A stretch of DNA of 64,000 nucleotides from JAOZPE01 sp964601275 (GCA_964601275.1 CAZRMV010000001.1:310001-374000); one strand, 5' to 3'. Positions 1 to 8,460 are shown, numbered from the stretch's first letter. Notes: a model not told the origin generated them from the sequence alone. Translations and numbers: made by a program.

Positions 1-874
1 TTCGCAGCGCGTCTTCCAGGACGTTCCAGTAGCGATGATCGCGGCCGATGGCCTTGTAGGAAAGCAACTGGACCCGGATGCTCCGTTGCGCGCCATCGAG
101 AAGGGCGGTGATCCGGGGCAGGTCCCACTCCGTTTCGTCCGGCAGGTACCCGGTGGGGCTGAAGGCCGGACGGTATCCCTCGGGAAACCCGGGATTCGGC
201 ACGGCGGATCCCGCCCCCTCTTCGTGGGGGAGCTCGGGTCGCGTCGCCCCGTGGGCCAAAGACCAGTCCATCTCGAACACCTTCGCCAGCTCGCCGCTGA
301 GCGCGGGGTCGCGGATCCGCAGGCCCAGCTCCTGGATGTGGGCCAGCGAACGCCAGTCGAAGTTCTGGCTGCCGAGGTAGGCCTCTCGTCCGTCGACCAC
401 GAAGTACTTGGCGTGCAGCACGCCCCCCATCACCGACGCGACGTCGAAGAGGGCCACCTCGATACCCTTCCGCGCACCGAGACGGTCGAGGGTTCCCGGA
501 TAGGTCTTGTAGAACTTCTTCTCGGCCAGGAACCGAACCCTCACTCCGCGGTCGGCTGCGGCCTCGATGGCGCGGATCACCCCCTCCAGACGTCCCGCCA
601 CCTCGGGATCGGCGGCCCGCAGGCTGTCCGGCGCGTTGGAGGCGTAGAACTCGGCGAAGTCGAGGGTGGAGTCGGCGCCCTCGATCATCTCGAGCCACAC
701 CTGGGCCGCGTCGGGGATGTCGGGATGGTCCAGGGCCGTCTCCACCGGCCAGCTCTCGACCAACTGGACCGGAGGGAGCTGCGCCGGGCCGGAGCTTCCA
801 TCCGCAGCCGCGGAACGGTCCGCGAGCAGCAGAGCCGGGACGAGGAGAAGCAGGAAGATGTGATGGGTGCGCAT
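1..874 (-). CDS. Secreted phospholipase D-like protein (3' end outside window)
   Basis: The frame opens at an ATG (872-874, reverse strand) with a hydrophobic signal peptide (IFLLLLVPALLLA) and runs off the left edge after about 291 codons. One HKD-type motif is visible: HAKYFVVDG followed by GSQNFDWRS, the His-x-Lys-x4-Asp signature of the PLD superfamily. A second motif would be expected beyond the edge. The segment EMIEGADSTLDFAEFY is typical of the start of a PLD domain. The family hydrolyses or transfers phosphodiester bonds in lipids or nucleic acids. The signal peptide implies an envelope location, so a cardiolipin-synthase-like or secreted PLD role is likely; the substrate cannot be read from the sequence. 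Confidence 0.82.
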   Translation of the reverse strand, partial: MRTHHIFLLLLVPALLLADRSAAADGSSGPAQLPPVQLVESWPVETALDHPDIPDAAQVWLEMIEGADSTLDFAEFYASNAPDSLRAADPEVAGRLEGVIRAIEAAADRGVRVRFLAEKKFYKTYPGTLDRLGARKGIEVALFDVASVMGGVLHAKYFVVDGREAYLGSQNFDWRSLAHIQELGLRIRDPALSGELAKVFEMDWSLAHGATRPELPHEEGAGSAVPNPGFPEGYRPAFSPTGYLPDETEWDLPRITALLDGAQRSIRVQLLSYKAIGRDHRYWNVLEDALR

Positions 875-925
875 CGCCGAGAGGCCTCCGGTCGAGGGAT
901 GTCCCAAGGAGTGGGGGTGACCGCG

Positions 926-954
926 AGGGTAGCAGGTGGATGCGGCGGTGAGAA
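926..954 (-). promoter_or_regulatory. Candidate sigma70-type promoter for the PLD-like gene
   Basis: TTCTCA (954-949), a 17-bp spacer and TACCCT (931-926), with a TGC extension before the -10. It lies about 50 bp upstream of the ATG. The match is moderate and rests on sequence only. Confidence 0.35.
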
Positions 955-1035
955 GGCGGGGAATACCGGGCGCCGGGAGGAAGCGGAGCGGCCCGCCGCC
1001 GGCTTCCTCCGGGGTGGCTCCTATGGCCTCGGCGG

Positions 1036-1064
1036 TTGCCCCGGGGCGGGGGGTCTCCTACACT
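1036..1064 (+). promoter_or_regulatory. Candidate promoter for rpiB-tal
   Basis: TTGCCC (1036-1041), 17-bp spacer, TACACT (1059-1064). The expected transcript start is near 1071, giving a leader of about 94 nt. The hexamers and spacing recur upstream of several other genes in this window. Apart from this and the preceding promoter, I see nothing else in the 290-bp gap 875-1164. Confidence 0.45.
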
Positions 1065-1164
1065 TCGGTTCCGCCGCTCCCGACCGCGACCGCTCGGGGG
1101 AGACGGGTCCTTGCACCGCGTTCCGGCGGGAACCGGCTGCGTCCACCGAGGGAGGTCGAGACGG

Positions 1165-1629
1165 ATGTCCCCGCAAACCGTGGCCGTCGGGTGTGACCAT
1201 GGCGGCTTTCCACTCAAGCAGATCGTCCTTCAAGCCGTGGAGGCCCTGGGTCTGCGGGCCCTCGACTGCGGGACCGACAGCGAGCGGCCGGTCGACTACC
1301 CCGATTTCGCCTCCGAGGTGACGCGCCGCATCCTCGATGGAGAGGCTGAGCGGGGCATCGTCATCTGCGGCAGCGGGGTGGGGGCCAGCGTCGCCGCGAA
1401 CAAAGTGGATGGAATCCGGGCCGGCCTCTGCCACGATTGCTATTCGGCCCGCCAGGCGGTCGAGCACGACGACATCAACGTGCTCTGCCTCGGCGCCCGC
1501 GTGGTGGGCTCCAGTCTGGCGATCGAACTGGTCCGCGCCTTCCTGCAGGCGGAATTCACCGGTGAAGAGCGGCACGAGCGCCGTAAGGCGAAGGTTCTCG
1601 AGATGGAGAGAACCCGCCGACCGCTCTGA
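1165..1629 (+). CDS. rpiB: Ribose-5-phosphate isomerase B
   Basis: A 154-residue RpiB/LacAB-family isomerase, the usual family length. It interconverts ribose 5-phosphate and ribulose 5-phosphate in the cytosol. Visible signatures are GCDHGGFPLK at the N-terminus, the glycine-rich CGSGVG phosphate loop, and the C-terminal ARQAVEHDDINVLCLGARVVG block. The ATG at 1165 follows GGAGG by about 10 nt; the frame extends upstream but homology begins here. It is followed 80 bp downstream by transaldolase, so the two probably form a non-oxidative pentose-phosphate unit. Confidence 0.93.
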   Translation: MSPQTVAVGCDHGGFPLKQIVLQAVEALGLRALDCGTDSERPVDYPDFASEVTRRILDGEAERGIVICGSGVGASVAANKVDGIRAGLCHDCYSARQAVEHDDINVLCLGARVVGSSLAIELVRAFLQAEFTGEERHERRKAKVLEMERTRRPL

Positions 1630-1709
1630 AGACCACCGCTTCCTCGCCACCTTCCTCCGCGCCGCCGGAAGGGCGCGAGGCTCAGCGTCTACCCAAGGAG
1701 TCATCGAAA

Positions 1710-2816
1710 ATGGAAGCCAATCCCCTGCGCCGTCTCCACGAGTTCGGGCAGTCCTTCTGGTGGGACTCCCTGGGCCGCCGGTTCCTGCGCGACGGGACCA
1801 TCGAACGCTTGCGCGATGAGGACGGGATGCGCGGGATCACCAGCAACCCCAGCATCTTCCACGCGGCCTTGAGCAGTGGAAACGACTACGACGAGGACAT
1901 CGCCCGCCTGGCCCGGGAAGGCAAGGACGCCGAAGGGATCTTCTGGGACCTGGCGGTCCGGGACATCCAGGATGCCTGTGATCTGCTCCGGGGGGTCTAC
2001 GACGCGAGCGGGGGGGAGGACGGTTTCGTCAGCCTGGAAGTCGATCCGCGGCTGGCCTTCGACGCCGAGTCCACCACCCGGGAAGTCGACCGCCTCTGGG
2101 AGTGGGTGGACCGGCCCAACCTCATGGTGAAGGTCCCGGCGACCGAGGAAGGAATCCCCGCCATCCGGGACGCTCTGCTCGATGGCCGCAACATCAACGT
2201 AACCCTCCTGTTCGACCGCGGGATCTACCGGCGGGTGATGGAGGCCTACCTGGAGGCGTTGGAAGCGCGACTGGAGAACGGACTTCCGCTGGGGACAGTG
2301 GCTTCGGTGGCATCGTTCTTCGTCAGCCGGCTGGACACCCTGGTGGACTCGCGTCTGGAGGAGGTCGGGGGCGAAGAAGCCCTCTCCCTCCGGGGGGCGG
2401 CGGCGGTGGCCAACGCCAAGCTGGCCTACCAGGATTTCCTGGCGATCTTCCGGGGCCCCCGGTGGGAACGGTTGGCGGCGGCCGGCGCGAAGGTGCAGCG
2501 GCCGCTGTGGGCTTCGACCAGCACCAAGAATCCCGACTATCCGGACACCCTCTACGTCGATCCCTTGATCGGCCGGCACACCGTCAACACCCTTCCCACG
2601 GTCACCGTGGAGGCCTACCGGGATCACGGAAACCCGAGGCCGGATACCGTATTGGAGGAGATCGAGGAATCTTCACGAAAACTTCACGGGATCGAGGCGC
2701 TCGGGGTTTCCATCATGGAGGCGACACATCAGCTCCTGGGCGAGGGCGTCGAGAAGTTCGAGAAGAGCTTCCTCGAACTTCTGGAGGTTCTGCGCGGGAA
2801 GATGAAGACCCTGTGA
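1710..2816 (+). CDS. tal: Transaldolase
   Basis: A 368-residue transaldolase of the longer bacterial type. It transfers a dihydroxyacetone unit between sedoheptulose 7-phosphate and glyceraldehyde 3-phosphate. The Schiff-base lysine is Lys141 in NLMVKVPAT. Other family blocks are GITSNPSIF near residue 43, GRNINVTLLF, and the phosphate-binding region with QRPLWASTSTKNP. AAGGAG precedes the ATG at a normal distance. It lies in the same direction as rpiB with an 80-bp gap. Confidence 0.95.
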   Translation: MEANPLRRLHEFGQSFWWDSLGRRFLRDGTIERLRDEDGMRGITSNPSIFHAALSSGNDYDEDIARLAREGKDAEGIFWDLAVRDIQDACDLLRGVYDASGGEDGFVSLEVDPRLAFDAESTTREVDRLWEWVDRPNLMVKVPATEEGIPAIRDALLDGRNINVTLLFDRGIYRRVMEAYLEALEARLENGLPLGTVASVASFFVSRLDTLVDSRLEEVGGEEALSLRGAAAVANAKLAYQDFLAIFRGPRWERLAAAGAKVQRPLWASTSTKNPDYPDTLYVDPLIGRHTVNTLPTVTVEAYRDHGNPRPDTVLEEIEESSRKLHGIEALGVSIMEATHQLLGEGVEKFEKSFLELLEVLRGKMKTL

Positions 2817-2867
2817 TGACCGCAGGAGGGGAGGCTCCTCAGTGACGATGCAAGCAGCGGCCACGGC

Positions 2868-4049
2868 ATGGGACGGCCGGGTCTGGACCGGGCGATGAAT
2901 GCCGCCGCGATCGCTCCGGGGGAGGCCGCCCTGGGTGGCACTCCAGGTGGTGGGAAGTGGGCCGGCGCCGCGCGGCTGGTGGCCTTGGCCGCGGTGCTCT
3001 ATGCCTTTCTCTTCTCCATCGAATTGCTGGGCGGCACCTTCAAGCTGCTGGGCAAGGATTTCGCGATCAAGCTCATCCAGACCACCGAGAATCCCTTCAC
3101 CGGTCTGCTCATCGGCCTGTTGGCGACCAGCCTGGTGCAGAGCAGCAGCACGGTGACCTCGATCATCGTGGGCCTGGTCGCCGGCGGGGGACTGACGGTG
3201 CCCGGGGCCATTCCCATGGTCATGGGCGCCAACATCGGCACCAGCGTGACCAACACCATCGTCTCGCTGGGACACATGGCCCGTTCCCAGGAGTTCCAGC
3301 GCGCCTTCGCCGGGGCCACCGTGCACGACTTCTTCAACCTGCTCGCGGTGGCGATCTTCCTGCCCCTGGAGGTCACCTTCCATCTCATCGAGCGCTCGGC
3401 CCACTTCGCCCAGGGGTTCCTGGTGGGGCAAGGTGGAGTGAGCTTCCACTCCCCGCTCAAGATGGTGGTGAAGCCGGTGGTGGAGGCTACCCGGGATCTC
3501 GTGGTCCAGCTTGCCGGCGGCGATCTTGTGGCCGCCGCGATCCTGATCGTCCTCTCCCTCGCCCTGCTGTTCGCGAGTCTGCATTTCCTCGTGAAGCTGA
3601 TGCGCCGGATCATCCTGGGACGGGTGGAGGTGCTGATGCACCGCTACGTCTTCCGCCACGCGGTGGCGGGGCTCCTGGCGGGATTGATGATCACCGTCCT
3701 GGTCCAGAGCAGCAGCGTCACCACGAGTCTTCTCGTGCCGCTGCTCGCGGCGGGATTCGCCACCGTGGAGGAGATCTTCCCGGTGGTTCTCGGCGCCAAC
3801 GTGGGGACCACGGTGACCGCCATCCTGGCCAGCCTGGTGACCGGGGTCAGCGCGGCGCTGGTGGTGGCCTTGTCCCATTTGTTCTTCAATGTGTACGGGA
3901 TCGTGGTTCTCTACCCATTGCGGAGGATCCCCATCGGGGCAGCCCGTTTCCTCGGCCGCCTGGCCCTGCGATCGAGGGCCTACGCGATCGTCTACGTGCT
4001 GCTGGTCTTCTTTCTCATTCCCCTGGCCCTCATCTTCCTGACCCGCTAG
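2868..4049 (+). CDS. Na/Pi cotransporter family protein
   Basis: A 393-residue multi-pass membrane protein with two inverted Na_Pi_cotrans repeats. Each carries the QSSS signature (SLVQSSSTVTS in the first half, VLVQSSSVTTS in the second). The family moves phosphate or related anions with sodium. The start is uncertain: an ATG at 2868 and another at 2895 are both in frame, and the good Shine-Dalgarno at 2824-2834 sits better before an out-of-frame GTG. The PhoU-like gene follows after 6 bp, and transporter and PhoU parts are fused in many homologues, so the two should act together. Confidence 0.88.
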   Translation: MGRPGLDRAMNAAAIAPGEAALGGTPGGGKWAGAARLVALAAVLYAFLFSIELLGGTFKLLGKDFAIKLIQTTENPFTGLLIGLLATSLVQSSSTVTSIIVGLVAGGGLTVPGAIPMVMGANIGTSVTNTIVSLGHMARSQEFQRAFAGATVHDFFNLLAVAIFLPLEVTFHLIERSAHFAQGFLVGQGGVSFHSPLKMVVKPVVEATRDLVVQLAGGDLVAAAILIVLSLALLFASLHFLVKLMRRIILGRVEVLMHRYVFRHAVAGLLAGLMITVLVQSSSVTTSLLVPLLAAGFATVEEIFPVVLGANVGTTVTAILASLVTGVSAALVVALSHLFFNVYGIVVLYPLRRIPIGAARFLGRLALRSRAYAIVYVLLVFFLIPLALIFLTR

Positions 4050-4055
4050 GAGTCG

Positions 4056-4739
4056 ATGATGTTCAAAGCCCTTCTGAACGCCCTGAAGGCCAAGAATCAC
4101 CTGGCGCAGGCCCTCGACCTGACCTACGAGTGCCTGGAGAGGGCGGAAACCCTCACCCGGGCCGCAATGAGCGATCTGCTGGACGGCCGGAAACCCGAGA
4201 TCGACATCTACGCGCTCGACCGGGAAATCAACCGCGGCGAGATGCAGGTGCGGCGCCTGGTCTTCGAATACCAGTTGCTCAACAGCAATGCGGACATCAC
4301 TCCGGGACTGATCATCACCAGCACCATCATCGACATCGAACGCATCGGTGACTACGCGAAGAATGTCTACGAACTCGCCGAGCGGTATCCCCATCCGTTC
4401 CTGGGAAACGAGTACTTCGACACTGTCCGGGAGATCGCCCTGGAGGTCCTGGAGATGTTCCCCCGGGCGAGCGGCGCCTTCCGGGAGGGGGATGTCGAGG
4501 CCGCCGAAGCGGTGATGCAACAGCATACTTCGTTCAGCCGGCGTCTCGACAGCGTGATCGATGGCCTGGTGGAGGATCCCCGGGTCAGTGCCAAGGACGC
4601 GGTGATGGCCGCGCTGGGCTCACGCTACACCAAGCGTATCTCCGCCCACCTGTCCAACCTGGCCAGCAGCGTGGTCAATCCTTTCGACCGGATCGGGTTC
4701 CGTCCCGGGACCGGCGAACCCGAGGACGCCGACCGCTGA
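4056..4739 (+). CDS. PhoU-like protein partner of the Na/Pi transporter
   Basis: A 227-residue all-helical protein with PhoU-like repeats. The block TSTIIDIERIGDYAKNVYELAE carries the conserved E/D-x-x-R-I-x-D-x-x-x-N metal-binding pattern. It starts with tandem ATGs (4056, 4059) preceded by AGGAG, 6 bp after the transporter stop. PhoU proteins couple phosphate uptake to signalling. No Pst system or phosphate two-component genes lie nearby, so this one most likely gates its adjacent transporter. Confidence 0.82.
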   Translation: MMFKALLNALKAKNHLAQALDLTYECLERAETLTRAAMSDLLDGRKPEIDIYALDREINRGEMQVRRLVFEYQLLNSNADITPGLIITSTIIDIERIGDYAKNVYELAERYPHPFLGNEYFDTVREIALEVLEMFPRASGAFREGDVEAAEAVMQQHTSFSRRLDSVIDGLVEDPRVSAKDAVMAALGSRYTKRISAHLSNLASSVVNPFDRIGFRPGTGEPEDADR

Positions 4740-4743
4740 GATC

Positions 4744-4769
4744 CCCGGGCGGGCCGCCGGGCCACGGCC
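4744..4769. terminator. GC-rich hairpin between converging phoU-like gene and nadA
   Basis: The 36-bp convergent gap holds short alternative stems: CCCGG 4744-4748 with CCGGG 4757-4761, or GGCCG 4752-4756 with CGGCC 4765-4769. There is no T-run, so this is only a weak candidate for a bidirectional terminator. Confidence 0.25.
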
Positions 4770-4775
4770 TAGGGC

Positions 4776-5924
4776 TCAGGCCATGTTCACCTGCGCGGGT
4801 GCTTGCTGTCCCACCGAACCCACGCTTCCATCGCCCTTGAGGGCGAGCATCCGGTCCAACGCCGTCTGCGCACCCTCGGCGACCTGCGGGGAAACGCGGA
4901 TGGGGTTGGTCAGACGGCCTTCGACCAGGTTCTCCAGGGTGAAGAGCAGGTGCGGGGGATCGATCCGGTACATCGTCGCGCAGGCGCACTGGATGCCGGA
5001 AAGGCTGCGGATGTCCTGTTCGGGGTGCTCGTTCGCCAGTCGGTGGACCAGGTGGTATTCGGTGCCGACGGCCCATTTCGTTCCGGCCGGTGCCTCTCTC
5101 ACCTGGCGGATGATGAACTCCGTGCTGCCCACCAGGTCGGCGGCCTGGACCACCTCGAAGTTGCACTCGGGGTGCACCAGGATCTTGCGCCCCGGGTCTT
5201 CCTTCCGCAGACGCTCGACATTCTGGACATTGAAGATCTGGTGCACGCTGCAATAGCCCTGCCACAGGATGAGCCGGGCATTCCGGTAGTCCCCCTCGCG
5301 GGCTCCGCCGTCGTCTGCGCGCGGATTCCACACCGGCATCTTCTCCAGGGGAATGCCCATCGCGTACCCGGTGTTGCGTCCCAGATGCTGATCGGGGAAG
5401 AAGAACGCCCGTTTGCCCCTCTGGAAGGCCCATTGCAACACCTCGCGCGCATTGGACGAGGTGCAGACCACGCCGCCGTGACGTCCGCAGAAGTCCTTGA
5501 TCGCGGCGGTGGAGTTCATGTAGGTGATGGGCACCATCTCGTCGGCGCCCATCTCGTGCAAGCGGTCCCAGGCCTCCTCGACGTCGTCGATGTCCGCCAT
5601 GTCCGCCATCGAACACCCCGCGCCCATGTCCGGCAAGAGGACGGTCTGATCGTCCCGGGTGAGGATGTCGGCGCTCTCGGCCATGAAATGCACTCCGCAG
5701 AACACCACGTACCGGGCGTCCTTCTGCTGGGCGGCCAGTTGGGCCAGCTTGAACGAGTCCCCGGTGAAGTCGGCGTGACGGATCACATCGTCGGCCTGGT
5801 AGTGGTGGCCCAGGAGCACGACGTGCTTTCCCAGGGCGGCTCTCGCCCGGGCGAGACGGTCCTGGATCTCCTCGTCGCTGAGGGAGGTGATGCTCTCTGG
5901 CAGGGGAGTGAAGATCTGGTTCAT
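4776..5924 (-). CDS. nadA: Quinolinate synthase A
   Basis: A 382-residue NadA, a [4Fe-4S] enzyme that condenses iminoaspartate with dihydroxyacetone phosphate to quinolinate in de novo NAD synthesis. GHHYQADDV lies near residues 39-47, CGVHFMAES at 76-84, HPECNFEVV at 251-259, and GIQCACATM near 310-318. Cys76, Cys254 and the Cys313/315 pair are the likely cluster ligands. The ATG at 5924 follows CAGGAGC; the open frame continues upstream but has no NadA homology. It sits 29 bp downstream of nrtR on the same strand, matching regulation by that repressor. No nadB or nadC is in the window. Confidence 0.95.
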   Translation of the reverse strand: MNQIFTPLPESITSLSDEEIQDRLARARAALGKHVVLLGHHYQADDVIRHADFTGDSFKLAQLAAQQKDARYVVFCGVHFMAESADILTRDDQTVLLPDMGAGCSMADMADIDDVEEAWDRLHEMGADEMVPITYMNSTAAIKDFCGRHGGVVCTSSNAREVLQWAFQRGKRAFFFPDQHLGRNTGYAMGIPLEKMPVWNPRADDGGAREGDYRNARLILWQGYCSVHQIFNVQNVERLRKEDPGRKILVHPECNFEVVQAADLVGSTEFIIRQVREAPAGTKWAVGTEYHLVHRLANEHPEQDIRSLSGIQCACATMYRIDPPHLLFTLENLVEGRLTNPIRVSPQVAEGAQTALDRMLALKGDGSVGSVGQQAPAQVNMA

Positions 5925-5953
5925 GGCACGGCGCTCCTGGACGCGGTGGAAGA

Positions 5954-6676
5954 TCAGAAGGGGAGAAAGAATCCCTTTTCCCTGAGGTGGAAGAAATCGA
6001 CGTCCTTGAAGCGGTAGAGCTCGGCGGGGCGTCCGGGACCCTCGGTCCGCTTGGCGCCCACGGGCTCCACCAGATCGAGGAGGCGGAGGCGGCGCCGGAA
6101 GTTCCGCTTGTCCAGCGCGCGATCGAGGATGATCTCGTAGGTGGTCTGCAGTTCCTGCAGGGTGAAGGTCGAGGGCATGAGCTGGAAACCCAGGGTGGTG
6201 TACTCCAACTTGGTGCGCACTCTCTGCAGGGCCACCTGCAGCATCTCGTGATGGTCGAAGGCCATTTCCGGCAGCTTCTTCACCCAGAACCACCGGGCCT
6301 CGGCTTCCAGGCGATGCGGGACGAGGGGGCAGCGATCGGCCGCCACCAGGGCGAAGTAGGCCACGCTGACCACCCGTCCCCGGGTGTCACGCTCGGGCGC
6401 TCCGAAGGTGTAGAGCTGCTCGAGGTAGACCTCTCCAGCGCCGGTGGCCTCTTCCAGTTCCCGGCGGGCCGCCGACTCGAGGCTTTCTTGGGGAGGGACG
6501 AAACCACCCGGGAGAGCCCAGAGTCCGGCGAAGGGCTCGTCCAGGCGCTTGACCAGGACCACCTGCAGTTTCCCCTCCAGGACGGTGAGGATCACCGTGT
6601 CCACGGTCACCGGAAGCGGAGGCAGGCGATGCGCCGACGCGGCCGGGGAAACGGATGCGGAAGTGTGGCCGTCCAT
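5954..6676 (-). CDS. nrtR: NrtR-type Nudix-related transcriptional regulator of NAD metabolism
   Basis: A 240-residue protein with an N-terminal Nudix-fold domain (about residues 23-155) and a C-terminal winged-helix part (about 160-235, ending LYRFKDVDFFHLREKG). This is the NrtR architecture, in which the Nudix domain senses ADP-ribose or related NAD metabolites and the wHTH binds DNA. The Nudix box (57-80) reads G-x5-E-x7-REL then EEAT, so one of the paired catalytic glutamates is alanine; loss of hydrolysis is common in NrtR. I chose the ATG at 6676. An in-frame GTG at 6706 lies inside the palindrome and promoter and is unlikely. Direct adjacency to nadA supports the call. Confidence 0.85.
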   Translation of the reverse strand: MDGHTSASVSPAASAHRLPPLPVTVDTVILTVLEGKLQVVLVKRLDEPFAGLWALPGGFVPPQESLESAARRELEEATGAGEVYLEQLYTFGAPERDTRGRVVSVAYFALVAADRCPLVPHRLEAEARWFWVKKLPEMAFDHHEMLQVALQRVRTKLEYTTLGFQLMPSTFTLQELQTTYEIILDRALDKRNFRRRLRLLDLVEPVGAKRTEGPGRPAELYRFKDVDFFHLREKGFFLPF

Positions 6677-6685
6677 GGTGTTCCC

Positions 6686-6714
6686 TAAATAGTGTTTCAG
6701 TGACACTTATGCAA
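6686..6714 (-). promoter_or_regulatory. nrtR-nadA promoter, nearly leaderless
   Basis: TTGCAT (6714-6709), exactly 17 bp, then TATTTA (6691-6686). Only 9 nt separate the -10 from the nrtR ATG, so the transcript would carry a leader of about 3 nt. The spacer is almost entirely the palindrome annotated next. Confidence 0.55.
6691..6707. promoter_or_regulatory. Candidate NrtR operator (17-bp palindrome in promoter spacer)
   Basis: AGTGTCACTGAAACACT on the reverse strand: 5-bp arms AGTGT/ACACT around a 7-nt centre, between the -35 and -10 of the nrtR-nadA promoter. A repressor bound here would block RNA polymerase. Autoregulation by NrtR is the natural reading, but no binding consensus was checked. 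Confidence 0.5.
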
Positions 6715-6807
6715 GCTCCGTTCTGCGTCCCCGGCCCGGGGGGTCCACGCCGGCGGGCGCCGCACCCTTCCGGCTTCCGGAGGCGTCGCACCCGGCGGGG
6801 CGCCGCG

Positions 6808-6837
6808 TTGCGCCGTGGGGATGTCCCGGTTTACTTT
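6808..6837 (+). promoter_or_regulatory. Possible promoter for yceI
   Basis: TTGCGC (6808-6813), 18-bp spacer, TACTTT (6832-6837). The -10 is poor. It would give a leader of about 125 nt before the TTG start at 6970, with no riboswitch-like element that I recognise. Confidence 0.28.
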
Positions 6838-6969
6838 GGAGATCCGTATGGATTCCCGGGCCGGTGCCGAAGAGGCGGAGTCGAATCCCGGAGACGCCCG
6901 CGGCCCGGCGTCCCGGCCTCGTCGTTCCCCCCGTGCCGGGCTCGATCGCCAACCGAAGGAGTACCTACC

Positions 6970-7560
6970 TTGAGATCGAAGACGATTCTGTTGACCGTGC
7001 TTGCGTTGATGGTTCTGGCTCTGGGTTCTGCGGTGGCCGATGCCGCCACCTGGGAGGTCGATACCGCCCATTCCATCCTCGGATTCAAGGTGCGGCACCT
7101 CTTCTCCAAGACCGCCGGCCGCTTCGAGGACTGGTCGGCCACGGTCGATTTCGACGGGAAGAACCCGGAGAAGGGCAGCGTGAAGGTCGTGATCCAGACG
7201 GCCAGCATCACCACCGACAATCCCAAGCGGGACCGTCACCTCAAGTCCGGCGATTTCTTCGACGTGGAGACATATCCCACCATCGAGTTCCAGAGCACCT
7301 CGGTCACCCGGAAAGGGGATGACTATCTCCTCCACGGCAAGCTGACCATGCACGGTGTGACCCACGAGATCGCCATCCCCTTCACCCTGGACGGCATCGG
7401 ACAGGACCCCTGGGGAAACACCCGGGCCGGGTTCAGCGGCTCCTTGACCCTCGACCGCCAGGAGTACGGAATCAACTGGAACAAGTCGATGGATCAGGGT
7501 TGGATGCTCGGCGACGAGGTGCAGATCGACATCGAGATCGAGGCGGTGAGAAAGCCCTAG
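6970..7560 (+). CDS. YceI-family periplasmic protein
   Basis: A 196-residue protein with a signal peptide (TILLTVLALMVLALGSAVADA) and one YceI domain. TWEVDTAHSILGFKVRHL, the GRF block and the C-terminal LDRQEYGINWN are diagnostic. YceI proteins are lipocalin-like barrels that bind isoprenoid or other lipids in the periplasm. The start is a TTG at 6970 with AAGGAG 8 nt upstream; the frame continues upstream but without signal-peptide sense. It stands alone, divergent from nrtR. Confidence 0.9.
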   Translation: MRSKTILLTVLALMVLALGSAVADAATWEVDTAHSILGFKVRHLFSKTAGRFEDWSATVDFDGKNPEKGSVKVVIQTASITTDNPKRDRHLKSGDFFDVETYPTIEFQSTSVTRKGDDYLLHGKLTMHGVTHEIAIPFTLDGIGQDPWGNTRAGFSGSLTLDRQEYGINWNKSMDQGWMLGDEVQIDIEIEAVRKP

Positions 7561-7611
7561 TCGGGCCGTCGGCCCCGCCCCGGCGGCGGGTGCGCCGTGG
7601 CCCGGGTCGGC

Positions 7612-8451
7612 TCAGCCCTTGAGGAAATAGGGGACCGTGCTGACCAGCGAGGCGATGACCGCGGCCACCGACAACAGCGCGAGGGCGAGGGCTCCCACGG
7701 TCACCAGGGGGCCCTCGCGCGTTTCCGCCTGGGGCAGGAACGACCGGGCGGCGAGGTATCCCGCCGCGAAGCCCCCGATGTGCGCGAGGTTGTTGGTGTG
7801 CGGACCCATGAACCCCAGCAGCAGGAGCAGGCCGGCCCACATCAGGGCCTGGCGGGAGAGGGCATCGCCGTACCGGCTGCCGTGGGCCCGTCCATAGACC
7901 ACGCTGGCCGCGAGCAGGCCGAAGATTCCGCCGGAAGCGCCCACCGTGGGAGCGCCCCCCACCAGGTTCGAGACCAGAAAGCCCCCGACCGCCGACGCCA
8001 TGAAGATGATGAAGGTCCGCGCCGGTCCGAAGCCGTCTTCCACCGGCGGTCCCAGGCTGCGGATCCACAGCAGGTTGAAGCCGATGTGCAGCAGCCCTCC
8101 GTGGAGGAAGATGGCCGAGAACATCGTGTACCAGTGGCCGTTGCCCAGGCTGCCCCCGTAGGTCATTCCCAGCATGAACAGGGCACGGGTCGACGGGGAG
8201 AGGATTCCCAGCAGCCCCCCACCGCCGGTGAGGGCCCCGCGGGGATCGAGGGCGAGGGCGAGGAGATAGAGGAGGATCGAATACCAGGTGATCGCCCAGA
8301 CGGGATCGAAGAGGGCGTTCAGGCGCTGGAAGGCCGGAGCGTAGCCGAACATCCCCGGCTGCCACCGTCCGCAGTAGGGGCAGCGCTCCTCATCGACGTC
8401 GATGAGCTTGTGGCAGGAGGGACAGAGGATCGAGCCCTGGGTCTGGCGCAT
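7612..8451 (-). CDS. Rhomboid intramembrane serine protease with N-terminal zinc ribbon
   Basis: A 279-residue polytopic membrane protein. Residues 10-27 form a zinc ribbon (Cys10, Cys13, Cys24, Cys27) ahead of six or seven hydrophobic segments. The rhomboid site is complete: the HxxFN block with Asn126, GASGG with Ser173, and NLAHIGG with His224. Rhomboids cleave transmembrane substrates within the bilayer; the substrate is unknown. It starts 9 bp after the nfu stop on the same strand, so it is probably co-transcribed with nfu. Confidence 0.92.
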   Translation of the reverse strand: MRQTQGSILCPSCHKLIDVDEERCPYCGRWQPGMFGYAPAFQRLNALFDPVWAITWYSILLYLLALALDPRGALTGGGGLLGILSPSTRALFMLGMTYGGSLGNGHWYTMFSAIFLHGGLLHIGFNLLWIRSLGPPVEDGFGPARTFIIFMASAVGGFLVSNLVGGAPTVGASGGIFGLLAASVVYGRAHGSRYGDALSRQALMWAGLLLLLGFMGPHTNNLAHIGGFAAGYLAARSFLPQAETREGPLVTVGALALALLSVAAVIASLVSTVPYFLKG

Positions 8452-8460
8452 CGGAGGGTC

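Noticed and set aside
6677..6706. GTG at 6706 as the nrtR start
   Set aside because: It lies inside the palindrome and between -35 and -10; the ATG at 6676 is the better start.
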